This document shows positions 25,436 through 34,032 of a stretch of DNA of 64,000 nucleotides, in pieces. Each line of letters starts with the position of its first letter. The stretch's first letter is position 1. Source of the DNA: Allobosea sp. Tri-44 (lineage in GTDB: Bacteria > Pseudomonadota > Alphaproteobacteria > Rhizobiales > Beijerinckiaceae); contig NZ_NBDP01000005.1 of the NCBI RefSeq assembly GCF_004123845.1, forward strand, positions 248,001 through 312,000, given 5' to 3'. The position numbers and the translations under genes are program-made. The notes below the pieces were generated by a model. The model made no database searches and was not told where the DNA came from. It saw nothing but the letters and a program-made list of their open reading frames with translations.

Positions 25436-25439
25436 CGCT

Positions 25440-26498
25440 TCAGCTCGTCGCCTGCTGCGTGCGTGTCAGATGCACCACGCCCATCGCCAATACGGTGAAG
25501 CCGAGCGCCTGATGGGCGAGGCCGGCCCAGAGCGGCACGACCAGGAGCAGCGTCACGATGCCGAGCGCTGATTGCGCCAGCACGAGCCCGGCGATGGCAG
25601 TGGCCCGACTGGCGCTGCCTGAACCCGGAGCGACGCGGCGCAAACTCAGCATGTGCCAGAGCGCGAAGGCAAGCAGGGCATAGGCGCCGAGGCGGTGGTT
25701 GAACTGCACCAGCGCGACATTGTCGACGAAGTTCTCCCAGAAAGGCGTGCCGGCGAACAGCGTCGAGGCGGAAGGCACCAGCGCCCCGTCCATCAGCGGC
25801 CAGGTGTTGAAGGTGAAGCCGGCCTTGGAGCCGGCGACGAGGCCGCCGAGCGCGATCTGCGCGAACAGCAGCGAAAGCAGGAGCCAGGCAGCCGCCCTGC
25901 CCCACGCCGGCTCGATGCGGCGCAGCGGTGTCAGCCAGGTGGCGAAGGCGACGACGCTGGCGAAGAAGAAGCCGGCGAAGGTCAGGTGCAGGGTCAGCTT
26001 CACCGGCGCGACCGCGACCATGCCGGGCTCCAGCCCCGACGCGACCATGATCCAGCCGATCGCGCCCTGCAGGCCGAGCAGCAGGCCCATGCCGAACAGG
26101 ATCGCAGTCTGCCGCCACGGCATCAGCCGCCGCACCAGCACGACGAGGAAGCCGGCGAGATAGAGCAGCCCAATGAAGCGGCCGAGCTGGCGATGGCCCC
26201 ATTCCCACCAGTAGATGAACTTGAAATCGGCGAGCTCCATGCCTGAATTCAGGAGCTGGAATTGCGGGCTCAAGCGGTACTTCTCGAATTCGAGCGCCCA
26301 GGCGGCATCGCCCAGCGGCGGGATCGCGCCGGTGACGGGCCGCCATTCGGTGATCGAGAGGCCGGAGCCGGTCAATCGCGTCGCGCCGCCGACCACGACC
26401 ATGACAAAGACGAGGAAGGCGACGGCCCAGAGCCAGCGGCGGATGCCGGCATGGTTCGCAGCGGCCGGAACGGCAGGCTGATCGAGCGCGATCGTCAC
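25440..26498 (-). CDS. ctaA: Heme A synthase (COX15/CtaA type 2)
   Basis: CtaA oxidises the C8 methyl of heme O to give heme A for aa3 oxidases, in the inner membrane. The 352-residue protein has about eight membrane helices and the conserved segments GGATRLTGSGLSITEWRPVTG, IYWWEWGHRQLGRFIG (heme His), LTLHLTFAGFFFA and FNHRLGAYALLAFALWH. It is of type 2, lacking the Cys pairs of Gram-positive CtaA. No ctaB or cta structural genes are near. Confidence 0.95.
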   Translation of the reverse strand: MTIALDQPAVPAAANHAGIRRWLWAVAFLVFVMVVVGGATRLTGSGLSITEWRPVTGAIPPLGDAAWALEFEKYRLSPQFQLLNSGMELADFKFIYWWEWGHRQLGRFIGLLYLAGFLVVLVRRLMPWRQTAILFGMGLLLGLQGAIGWIMVASGLEPGMVAVAPVKLTLHLTFAGFFFASVVAFATWLTPLRRIEPAWGRAAAWLLLSLLFAQIALGGLVAGSKAGFTFNTWPLMDGALVPSASTLFAGTPFWENFVDNVALVQFNHRLGAYALLAFALWHMLSLRRVAPGSGSASRATAIAGLVLAQSALGIVTLLLVVPLWAGLAHQALGFTVLAMGVVHLTRTQQATS

Positions 26499-26626
26499 GG
26501 CGGCGGGACCTCGGGTCGCAGGCAGCGGAGTTGATTGCGCTTCACAAGCGCGGCGGCGGGTGACAGATAGTCCGCCCTTGAAGCCCGAACAACGCCCGCA
26601 ATGCCGCAGCCCGGACCAGAATCGCC

Positions 26627-26833
26627 ATGAGGCAGACCCATCGCAAGCTCATCGGCACGGTCGTGATGATCGTCTTCGTCTGCGTCTACGCGCTCGTCGC
26701 CATGGCACTGGCGCAGGGCCGGATCACCGAGTCCTCGAAGCTCGTGCAGACCATCGCCTATATCGTGCTCGGGTTGGTCTGGGTGTTGCCGCTGCTGCCG
26801 CTGATCAAGTGGATGGAGCGGAAGGACGGATAG
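26627..26833 (+). CDS. DUF2842 family small membrane protein
   Basis: A 68-residue protein with two membrane helices (VVMIVFVCVYALVAMALAQG and TIAYIVLGLVWVLPLLPLI), typical of alphaproteobacterial DUF2842. Function is unknown. It is divergent from ctaA, 128 bases away; in Rhizobiales it is often found next to cytochrome oxidase assembly genes, so a link to heme A or the oxidase is possible. Confidence 0.85.
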   Translation: MRQTHRKLIGTVVMIVFVCVYALVAMALAQGRITESSKLVQTIAYIVLGLVWVLPLLPLIKWMERKDG

Positions 26834-26834
26834 C

Positions 26835-26942
26835 CGTCATTCTCGGCCGCAGCGAAGCGGAGAGCCGAGAATCTCATGACGAGAAGGTGCTGGTTGGAGC
26901 CTCATTCCGCCTGAGATGCTCGGGTCAAGCCCGAGCATGACG
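26835..26942. repeat. Dispersed intergenic palindrome, GCTCGGG type, copy 3 (inverted)
   Basis: An inverted copy of the element at 2931-3038 and 12947-13052. It begins CGTCATTCTCGG and ends GCTCGGGTCAAGCCCGAGCATGACG. It lies between the convergent DUF2842 and deacetylase genes. Confidence 0.8.
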
Positions 26943-26948
26943 GCAAAT

Positions 26949-28001
26949 CTACCCCACGCTCACCTTCCGCCCCCGATTCCACGCCAAGAACGGCAACCCC
27001 GACAGAAGCGCCCGGAGCGCTGCTTCGCTCTGGTGCAACCCGTTCAGCGAAACCCGCGGCAGTGCGTGCAGGTGCTGGGTGTGCCCGGCGAAGAGGTGTC
27101 CCGGCCTTGTCGTCACCGCACTGGCGAACCCGGCTTCCTTCGCCAGCGCGAATTCGCGGGGCCCGGCGGAGGTAGGGTCGCCGACCGGATAGGCGAAGTG
27201 GCGGATGGGCATGCCAAGCGCCTCCTCCAGCCAAGCCTTGCTCTCGACGATCTCGCGGCGCGCGACCTCTTCGGGGTGCTTGGCCAGCATCGGATGGCTC
27301 AACGTATGCGCGCCGATGGTGACGCCGGGCGCCCCCGCCAGCGAACGCAGTGTCTCTACCGGCAGGCATTCGCGCTCGACCAGCGCAGCGGGATCGATGC
27401 CGGCCTGCCGTCCGAGGTCGGAAATCGTCGAGAGCAGAATCGCTTCCGGCCCCTTGCGCAGACGCCAGTAGAGCTGATCGAAGGCTTTCTGCTTCTCGAC
27501 ATCGCTGCCGGCTGGCGCATCGAAGCCGCCATCGGGCAAGTCGAGCGAGAGGCGCGGCAAGGCGCGGATCGCCTCCTCCAGCTCCAGCCACCAGAGCCGC
27601 GCCGTGCGCTCGGCAAAGCCGCGCACGACGTAGAGCGTCCACGGTGCCTCGTGCTTCGCCAGCACCGGCCAGGCGTGGTCGAGATTGTCGCGATAGCCGT
27701 CATCGAAGGTGAGCGTGACGAAGAAGCGGCCGGGCTTGGAATCAGCCAGTCGCACCAGTGCCTCGTCAAGCGAGACGATGTCGTAGCCCTCGGCGCGGAT
27801 CAGGGTCAGCGCCCGGTCGAGGAAGCCCGGCGTGATCTCGAGCAGCCCGTTCGGGCGGAAGCCGCCTGGCGCCGCGGGGCGGACATGGTGCAGCGTCAGG
27901 ATCGCGCCCTTGCCCTGGGCGAGCCCCCTGCCCCAGCGGTCGGCGCCGGTCGCCGAAATCGCCCGGAACGCAGCGGAAAAAGCCTTGTGGCGCAGGCTCA
28001 T
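26949..28001 (-). CDS. Polysaccharide deacetylase (NodB homology), HfsH-like candidate
   Basis: A 350-residue carbohydrate esterase family 4 protein. The NodB motifs are TLTFDDGYRDNLDH (catalytic Asp and metal Asp, about 97) and GAHTLSHPMLAKH (the HxxxH metal pair, about 222), followed by RHFAYPVGDP. There is no signal peptide, so it would act in the cytoplasm on lipid-linked or short glycans, as HfsH does for holdfast GlcNAc residues. It is divergent from an N-acyltransferase gene and borders the polysaccharide locus. Confidence 0.88.
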   Translation of the reverse strand: MSLRHKAFSAAFRAISATGADRWGRGLAQGKGAILTLHHVRPAAPGGFRPNGLLEITPGFLDRALTLIRAEGYDIVSLDEALVRLADSKPGRFFVTLTFDDGYRDNLDHAWPVLAKHEAPWTLYVVRGFAERTARLWWLELEEAIRALPRLSLDLPDGGFDAPAGSDVEKQKAFDQLYWRLRKGPEAILLSTISDLGRQAGIDPAALVERECLPVETLRSLAGAPGVTIGAHTLSHPMLAKHPEEVARREIVESKAWLEEALGMPIRHFAYPVGDPTSAGPREFALAKEAGFASAVTTRPGHLFAGHTQHLHALPRVSLNGLHQSEAALRALLSGLPFLAWNRGRKVSVG

Positions 28002-28117
28002 GCCCGGCGTCTCCGAGACATCGATTCAACCCTTCGCTAACGCTGTTCGGCGATGGCGTCATGCAACGCCAGCGATCATGGCAGGTCCGTTCACAATGCC
28101 GGGTTAAGGATCGCGGC

Positions 28118-29353
28118 ATGTCAGCCGTCGCCGATAGCGTGCCCAGCCTGCCCGTCCTTCCTGCCGTGCGGCGGGATGCGGGAGCGCGCCCCTGGCACCG
28201 TCTCGGCGTCGACAGCGATATCGCCGCACTGGAAGCAAATTGGCGCGCGCTCGAAGCGAGCGCCCTGGTGACGCCGTACCAGGCCTATGACTGGGTCCGG
28301 CCCTTCGTCGAGACGATCGGGCGAGCCGAAGGCCTGGCGTTCCGCTTCGTCCGGGTCGAAGACGAGCATGGCGAGCTGCTGGCACTGTTCCCGCTGGTGA
28401 TCACCCGACGCCTCGGCACGCGCTTCGCCGAGTTCATCGGCGGCAAGCACGCCAATTATCATATGGCGCTGTACCGGCCGGGTTTCGCCGCGGCGCTCGA
28501 TGCGGCCGCGACGCAAGCACTGCTGAAGGAGATCGGCGCGGCGCTCGGCGGGATCGACGCACTGTTCCTGATCAACCAGCCGACCGACTGGCAGGGCGTC
28601 GCCAATCCGCCGGCAGGGCTCGCCGCGGGGCAGAGCCCCAGCCGCGCCTACAAGCTCGCGCTCGAACCGGGCGATTGCGAGGGCACGCTCAGGCGCTCGA
28701 TGAGCAAGCATGCGCGCAAGAAGCTGACGACGAAGCGCAACCGCTTCGCCGAATTCGGCCCGTCCGAGCTGGTCAGGGCCGATAGCGACGCAGAGATCGA
28801 GCGCGTGCTCGACGCTTTCCTGGCGCAGAAGGCCACCCGCTTCGCCCAGATGGGCGTGCCCGACCCGTTCGCTGCGCCGGCGATCCGCGCCTTCCTGCAT
28901 CAGGGGGCGACCCAGCAGCCGGGTCGGCCGCCGGTGATCGAACTCTATTCGCTCGACCTCGCGGGCCGTTCGGTCGCGACCTATGTCGGCGCCGTCCAGG
29001 GCGCGCGCTTCTCCGGCATGGCGACCTCCTTCGACCTTCTCTCCGAAACGGCGCGCACTAGCCCCGGCGAGCTCCTCCTGGTCGAGCTGATCAAGCGCAA
29101 ATGCCAGGCCGGTCTCACCATGTTCGACCTCGGCATCGGCGAGGCGCGCTACAAGACGACGATCTGCGACGGCAGCGACGATCTGGTCGACACCTTCTTT
29201 CCGCTGACCGCCAAGGGGCGGGCCTATGCCAGCTACAGCCAGGCCAAGCGCGCGTTGAAGCGGCGGATCAAGGCCTCGCCCATCGCCCTCAAGGCAGCGC
29301 AACGCGTCCTTGGCTGGCTGAGGCGACGCAAGCCAGCCGAAGCGGACGAGTAG
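28118..29353 (+). CDS. CelD/BcsL-type GNAT N-acyltransferase, HfsK-like candidate
   Basis: A 411-residue protein of the acetyltransferase-6 (CelD/BioF2) group with a duplicated GNAT fold. A characteristic centre is LRRSMSKHARKKLTTKRN (about 209-226), then the C-terminal GNAT part with GELLLVELIKRKCQAGLTMFDLGIGEARYK (in part) at about 325-355. HfsK in Caulobacter, which modifies holdfast polysaccharide, has this architecture. ATG at 28118 follows a GGTTAAGGA ribosome site. Its pairing with the divergent deacetylase (116 bases) suggests a deacetylate-then-acylate pair. Confidence 0.82.
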   Translation: MSAVADSVPSLPVLPAVRRDAGARPWHRLGVDSDIAALEANWRALEASALVTPYQAYDWVRPFVETIGRAEGLAFRFVRVEDEHGELLALFPLVITRRLGTRFAEFIGGKHANYHMALYRPGFAAALDAAATQALLKEIGAALGGIDALFLINQPTDWQGVANPPAGLAAGQSPSRAYKLALEPGDCEGTLRRSMSKHARKKLTTKRNRFAEFGPSELVRADSDAEIERVLDAFLAQKATRFAQMGVPDPFAAPAIRAFLHQGATQQPGRPPVIELYSLDLAGRSVATYVGAVQGARFSGMATSFDLLSETARTSPGELLLVELIKRKCQAGLTMFDLGIGEARYKTTICDGSDDLVDTFFPLTAKGRAYASYSQAKRALKRRIKASPIALKAAQRVLGWLRRRKPAEADE

Positions 29354-29423
29354 CTCACTCCTGCCACATGCTGACAAGAAGCTAGGGTTGATCAGTCCGC
29401 ATCACTCTTTCGGAGCGGGCGAC

Positions 29424-29795
29424 ATGACGATCATCAGCGGCGGCTGCCATTGCGGCGCGACGAAGTTCGAAGTCCTGGAGCCGGTCACCGAGGTGGTCGC
29501 CTGTACCTGCTCGATCTGCTCCAAGCGCGGCGCGCTATGGAGCTATCACAAGCCCGCCCAGTTCCGGCTGCTGACGCCACGCGAGAGCCTGTCGACCTAT
29601 CGCTGGCAGAGCAAGATGGTGGCGCATCATTTCTGCGGCGCGTGCGGTTGCACCACCTTCACCGAATCGCCGGACTGGTCGAGCGGCGAGCCCGATTTCG
29701 ACACTCCGAAGGTCGCGGTGAACGCGCGCGTGCTCGACGATTTCGATCTCGGCGCCGTTCCCGTCACGGTGATCGACGGCAAGAACCTCTGGTAA
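29424..29795 (+). CDS. GFA-family zinc protein
   Basis: A 123-residue protein of the glutathione-dependent formaldehyde-activating (GFA)/CENP-V fold. Zinc cysteines are visible in GGCHCGATKF, ACTCSICSKRG and CGACGCTTF. Most such paralogues have no proven activity; formaldehyde-glutathione addition is known only for a few. The ATG at 29424 has GGAG upstream. It is convergent with the co-polymerase gene, seven bases apart. Confidence 0.85.
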   Translation: MTIISGGCHCGATKFEVLEPVTEVVACTCSICSKRGALWSYHKPAQFRLLTPRESLSTYRWQSKMVAHHFCGACGCTTFTESPDWSSGEPDFDTPKVAVNARVLDDFDLGAVPVTVIDGKNLW

Positions 29796-29801
29796 CGGCC
29801 T

Positions 29802-31979
29802 TCAGGCCGGCACCGGGTCCTTCTCCTGAGCGACCAACTCGACCCGCTCCGGCGCATCGATCATGACCAGCGCGATCGGGGCGCCGGTCAGGTCGGTGAG
29901 GCGATAGGCGGCTTCGACCGCGTGGCCGTTGCCGGCATGGCCGGCCATGACCAGCGCACCCTGGGCCCGCGCCAGCAGGGGCGTCAGCACCTCGGCCTCG
30001 TCGGTCGAGGCGGCGGCGACCAGCACCCAGTCATAGGTCTCGCAGAGCGCGTCGAGCGCGACATCGACGATATCCGGCGCCGCCAGCACCGCAGCGCGCC
30101 CGGCCCGACCCGGCGCGATCTCGTGCAGGCGCGAATCCTCCTCGCGGGTGATGATGTCGGAGAACATCGCCTCGCCGGCGAGCAGTTCGGAGAAGCCGGC
30201 CCGGTCGCGGCTATCGCTGGCGAGATCGACCAGGATGCAGCGGCTGCGCTCGGACAGGAGCTGCGCCAAAGCGCGCGGCGAGGCTTCGCCGGGCTCGGCT
30301 CCGTCGAGCACCAGGACGAGCGGCGCATGGCCCTCGCTCGCCTTGTTGACGCTGGCGGCGAGTTCGGCCGCGCCGGCATCGGGATCAGTGAGATCGAGAT
30401 TGAGCTGGCCGATGCGCCCGCCATGGGTCAGGAGCCCGGCGATGCGCTCGCGGCGACGCGGCGGTGGGGCTGCCACCTCGCCCTCGCCGTCCTCGTCCTC
30501 GGATGCGCCGACGGCCGGTTCGACACGGCCCGGCGCCTTGCGCCGCGGCGCGTCTTCGGCCGGCGCAGGCGAGCCGCCGTTCAGGAGTTCGCGCGAGACG
30601 ACGGCGGCGAGTGCCACCAGGAAGGTCGCCAGCGTCGCAACGAGCATCGTCGGCAGCTTCTTCGGGAACGAGGGCTGCGTCGGCTCGATGGCGCGCGAAA
30701 TGACGCGCGCATCGGCCGGCGTCGCGTTCTGGCTGTCGCGGGCGAGCGCCTCGCGATAGCGCAGCATGTATTGCTCGAGCTGGTCGCGCTGGGTCCGCGC
30801 CTCGCGCTCGAGCGCGCGCAGCTGGACCTCGTCGTCATTGGCGCCCGAGGCGGTCTTCTTCTGGCCTTCGAGCGCGGCGGTGACGCTCTCGACGCGCTGG
30901 CCGGCGATCTTGGCCTCATTCTCCAGCGTGCGCACGGCGCGCTCGGCGGCGGCGCGGATCTGGCCCTCGAGATCGGCGAGCTGGGCGTTCAGCTCCTTGA
31001 TGCGCGGATGCTCGGAGAGAAGATTGCGCGATTCGAGCGCGAGCTGGGCCCGCAGGTTCACGCGCTGCTCGATCAGGCGGCGGACGAGTTCGTTGTTGGC
31101 GACATCCGGAATCTCGAAGGTGCGCCCAGCCTTGATCGCGTCGCGGATGATCGAGGCCTTGGCCTGCGATTCGGCCTGCTGGTTGCGCGCATTGGAGAGC
31201 TGCGTCGACAGATCGGCGAGCTGCTGGGCCGTGATCGTGGTGTTGTTGGCGCCGACGAGCAGGCCATGGCGGGAGCGGAATTCCTCGACCCTGGCTTCCG
31301 ATTCCGCCAACCGCTTGCGCAGCGGCTCGATCGTGGTCGAGAGCCAGGACGAGGCGCTGCGGGCCGTGTCCTGCTTGGCCGCCTCCTGCATCTCCAGATA
31401 GACGGCAGCGATCTCGTTGGCCGCCTTGGCGGCGAGCGCCGGATCCTGCGAGGTGAACTCGATCGAGACGATGCGCGAGCGCCCGACAGGAAACACCAGG
31501 AGCCGGTCGTAATACTTCTCCAGCACCCGCTCCTCCGGCGAACGGTCGGCCGGGTGGGCGCCGATGCCGAGCAGGACACCGACCTTCTTCAGCGCGCCCA
31601 GTGCGCCTGCGCCTGAGTCGAACTCCGAATTGCCGACGAGGCCGATCCGCTTGATCGCCTCACGCGCCAGATCGCGCGACATGATGACCTGGACCTGGCT
31701 CTGCACGCCCTCTGAGTCGAACTGCTGGCCGGAGGTCTCCGACGGCGCCTGCCCCGGCCGCGTGTAGAAGCTGTCGCGATTTTCGAGCAGCAGCCGCGCC
31801 TCGCCGGTGTAGCGCGGCGTGACGGCGTTGACCGCGACGAAGGACAGCCCGAGCGCGGCCAGCGTCGGCCCGATGATCCAGAGCTTGCGCGCCTTGATCG
31901 CGGCCCAGAGAGCCGGCAGGTCGAGCAGATCGGAGCGGCTCTCGCCGGCGGCCGCGACGGTATCGTAGCGAGCGGTCAT
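29802..31979 (-). CDS. Wzz/GumC-type polysaccharide co-polymerase with degenerate tyrosine-kinase domain
   Basis: A 725-residue inner-membrane chain-length protein. Helix 1 is at about residues 31-50, a periplasmic domain with long coiled coils (about 180-400) follows, and helix 2 (MLVATLATFLVALAAVV) ends near 450. A cytoplasmic domain resembling BY-kinases covers about 540-725. Its P-loop position reads GAEPGEASP instead of GEGKS, Walker A' is ILVDLASDS, and there is no Tyr-rich tail, so kinase activity is improbable. In Caulobacter the holdfast functions are split between HfsA and HfsB; here they look fused. GGAAG upstream supports 31979. It is divergent from the exporter. Confidence 0.88.
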   Translation of the reverse strand: MTARYDTVAAAGESRSDLLDLPALWAAIKARKLWIIGPTLAALGLSFVAVNAVTPRYTGEARLLLENRDSFYTRPGQAPSETSGQQFDSEGVQSQVQVIMSRDLAREAIKRIGLVGNSEFDSGAGALGALKKVGVLLGIGAHPADRSPEERVLEKYYDRLLVFPVGRSRIVSIEFTSQDPALAAKAANEIAAVYLEMQEAAKQDTARSASSWLSTTIEPLRKRLAESEARVEEFRSRHGLLVGANNTTITAQQLADLSTQLSNARNQQAESQAKASIIRDAIKAGRTFEIPDVANNELVRRLIEQRVNLRAQLALESRNLLSEHPRIKELNAQLADLEGQIRAAAERAVRTLENEAKIAGQRVESVTAALEGQKKTASGANDDEVQLRALEREARTQRDQLEQYMLRYREALARDSQNATPADARVISRAIEPTQPSFPKKLPTMLVATLATFLVALAAVVSRELLNGGSPAPAEDAPRRKAPGRVEPAVGASEDEDGEGEVAAPPPRRRERIAGLLTHGGRIGQLNLDLTDPDAGAAELAASVNKASEGHAPLVLVLDGAEPGEASPRALAQLLSERSRCILVDLASDSRDRAGFSELLAGEAMFSDIITREEDSRLHEIAPGRAGRAAVLAAPDIVDVALDALCETYDWVLVAAASTDEAEVLTPLLARAQGALVMAGHAGNGHAVEAAYRLTDLTGAPIALVMIDAPERVELVAQEKDPVPA

Positions 31980-32145
31980 GAGGCTTCCATTCACGCAGAA
32001 CTCTCGCCTCTCGCGAGAGACGCAGCGTCATGTGAGCCCATTAAGGTTAGTGCTGGGTTAAGAGCCGCAACCTTTAATATGCGGCGAAGGGCGACCCGAT
32101 CAGGTTTTGTTAACCATGACGACCTATCCCTAGGGGCATGTCTCG

Positions 32146-32721
32146 ATGGGTTTGCCGGCGATGATGAGTAGACATCCCGTCTGTCTGGTGCTTGCCGCCG
32201 TGCTAGCCATGGCCGGCTGCGCGCCTCGCATGGTTGCGCCGGAATTCGCCGTGGAGACCGCAGCTCCCTACCAGCTCGCCAGCGGCGACCGACTGCGCGT
32301 CATCGTCTTCGGCCAGGACAACCTCTCGAACGTCTATGCCGTCGACGGCTCCGGCCGCATCTCGATGCCGCTGATCGGCGCGGTCGAGGTTCAGGGGCGC
32401 ACGACGCAGCAGCTCGAGCGCGCGATCGAGGCGAAGCTGCGCGGCGGTTATCTGCGCGAGCCCAAGGTTTCGGTCGAGGTCGACGCCTACCGCCCGTTCT
32501 TCGTGCTCGGCGAAGTCACCAATTCCGGCCAGTTCCCCTTCGTCAACGGCATGACGGTGCAGACGGCGGTCGCGATCGCTGGCGGTTTCACGCCGCGCGG
32601 CCAGCGCAATTATGCCGAGGTCACCCGGCTGATGGACGGCCAGCTCGTCACCGGCACCGTGCCTGTCACCTATCCGGTCAGGCCCGGCGACACGATCGTG
32701 ATCAAGGAACGCTGGTTCTGA
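32146..32721 (+). CDS. Outer-membrane polysaccharide export lipoprotein (Wza/GumB/HfsD type)
   Basis: A 191-residue lipoprotein with lipobox LAMAGC (Cys at about 25), then a polysaccharide-export domain (YQLASGDRLRVIVFGQDNLS, YAVDGSGRISMPLIGAVEV) and one SLBB-like domain (FFVLGEVTNSGQFPFVNGMTVQTAVAIAGG, in part). It forms the periplasmic and outer-membrane export ring. AGGGG lies 9 bases before the ATG at 32146. The short length (Wza has about 380) matches GumB/HfsD forms. It is the first gene of a rightward pair with the glycosyltransferase. Confidence 0.92.
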   Translation: MGLPAMMSRHPVCLVLAAVLAMAGCAPRMVAPEFAVETAAPYQLASGDRLRVIVFGQDNLSNVYAVDGSGRISMPLIGAVEVQGRTTQQLERAIEAKLRGGYLREPKVSVEVDAYRPFFVLGEVTNSGQFPFVNGMTVQTAVAIAGGFTPRGQRNYAEVTRLMDGQLVTGTVPVTYPVRPGDTIVIKERWF

Positions 32722-32743
32722 CCACGACCCGGAGCGTTTGACC

Positions 32744-33907
32744 ATGTCCGCCGCGGCCGGCTCCGCTCCCCTGACGATTCTGCACGTCTTCCGCGCGCCG
32801 CTCGGCGGCCTCTTCCGGCATGTGCTCGACCTCGCCCGCGGCCAGATCGCGCGGGGTCACGCGGTCGGCATTTTCTGCGATTCAACCACCGGCGGCGCGC
32901 GCGCCGACCAGGTCTTCGCCGAGCTCGAGCCGCAGCTCTCGCTTGGCGTCACGCGTGTGCCGATGTCGCGCTATCCGAGCCTCGCCGACATGCGCGCGCA
33001 AGCTTCAGCTGCGTCGACACGCAAGCGGATCGGGCCACAGATCGTGCATGCGCACGGCTCGAAGGGCGGCGTCTATGCCCGCCTGCCCGCTCTGGTCTCG
33101 CCCGGGCGGAGCTATGCCACTGCCTACACGCCGCATGGCGGCAGCTTCAACTACAAGCCGGGCAGCGCCGAACACCGCATCTACATGGCGATCGAGCGCC
33201 TGTTCGAGCCGGCGACGGACATGTTCCTGTTCGAGAGCGCCTTCATCGCCGGGCGTTTCGAGGCCCATGTCGGGCACAAGCCGCGCACTGACCATCGCAT
33301 CGTCTTGAACGGCATCTCGGAGGCCGAATTCGAGCCGATCGACCATGGCGAGGCCGCGTTCGATCTCGTCTATCTCGGCGAATTGCGCTCGGCCAAGGGC
33401 GTCGACACGCTGATCGAGGCGCTGGCGCTGCTGAAGCGCCGCGATGGGCTGACGCCGCGCATCCTGATCGTCGGCTCCGGCCCGGACGAGGCGCTGCTGC
33501 GACAGATGACTGTCGACCAGGGCGTCGCCGCGCAATGCGTGTTCGAGCCGCCGGGGCCGATCCGCGCCGCGCTCGCCAAGGCGCATGTCATGGTGATCCC
33601 GTCGCGTGCGGAATCGCTGCCTTACGTCATCCTGGAGGCGGCGGCCGCGGCGCAGCCGCTGATCGCGACGGATGTCGGCGGCATCAAGGAAATCTACGGC
33701 CCCGGCCATGCCGGCCGGTTGATCCCGCCGAACGAGCCGATCGTCCTGGCCGACACCATCCAGAAAACGCTGGCGACACCAGCCGCCGAGAGAATGGCGC
33801 AAGCGGCCGATCTCGCCGCGCATGTGAAGGCCAATTTCCGGCTCGACGCCATGGTCGACGGCGTTCTCGACGCCTATCGGGCCGCACTCGCCAAGCGCGT
33901 CGGCTGA
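32744..33907 (+). CDS. Family 4 glycosyltransferase
   Basis: A 387-residue GT-B retaining glycosyltransferase, expected to add a sugar to the lipid-linked repeat unit. The N-terminal acceptor half includes FRAPLGGLFRHVLDLARGQ and HAHGSKGGVYARL. The C-terminal half has VYLGELRSAKGVDTLIEA, ILIVGSGPDEALLR and the E-x7-E region SRAESLPYVILEAAAAAQPLIATDVGG (in part, about 288-315). It starts 23 bases after the exporter gene with GGAG before ATG 32744, so both are co-transcribed. Confidence 0.9.
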   Translation: MSAAAGSAPLTILHVFRAPLGGLFRHVLDLARGQIARGHAVGIFCDSTTGGARADQVFAELEPQLSLGVTRVPMSRYPSLADMRAQASAASTRKRIGPQIVHAHGSKGGVYARLPALVSPGRSYATAYTPHGGSFNYKPGSAEHRIYMAIERLFEPATDMFLFESAFIAGRFEAHVGHKPRTDHRIVLNGISEAEFEPIDHGEAAFDLVYLGELRSAKGVDTLIEALALLKRRDGLTPRILIVGSGPDEALLRQMTVDQGVAAQCVFEPPGPIRAALAKAHVMVIPSRAESLPYVILEAAAAAQPLIATDVGGIKEIYGPGHAGRLIPPNEPIVLADTIQKTLATPAAERMAQAADLAAHVKANFRLDAMVDGVLDAYRAALAKRVG

Positions 33908-34032
33908 AAGCCGGCTGAGCGGTATCTGCTGATCGGCCGATCCAGAGCGGTACCTTGCCGGTAGAATAATCTTCTGGGTTCGCGCATCCTCCTCACCGGA
34001 TGCAGGATCAACCGTGCCCCCAGGAGGAAACG

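Noticed and set aside
29922-31616. 564-codon frame opposite the co-polymerase gene
   Set aside because: Low-complexity antisense translation; the minus strand has membrane helices and Wzz motifs.
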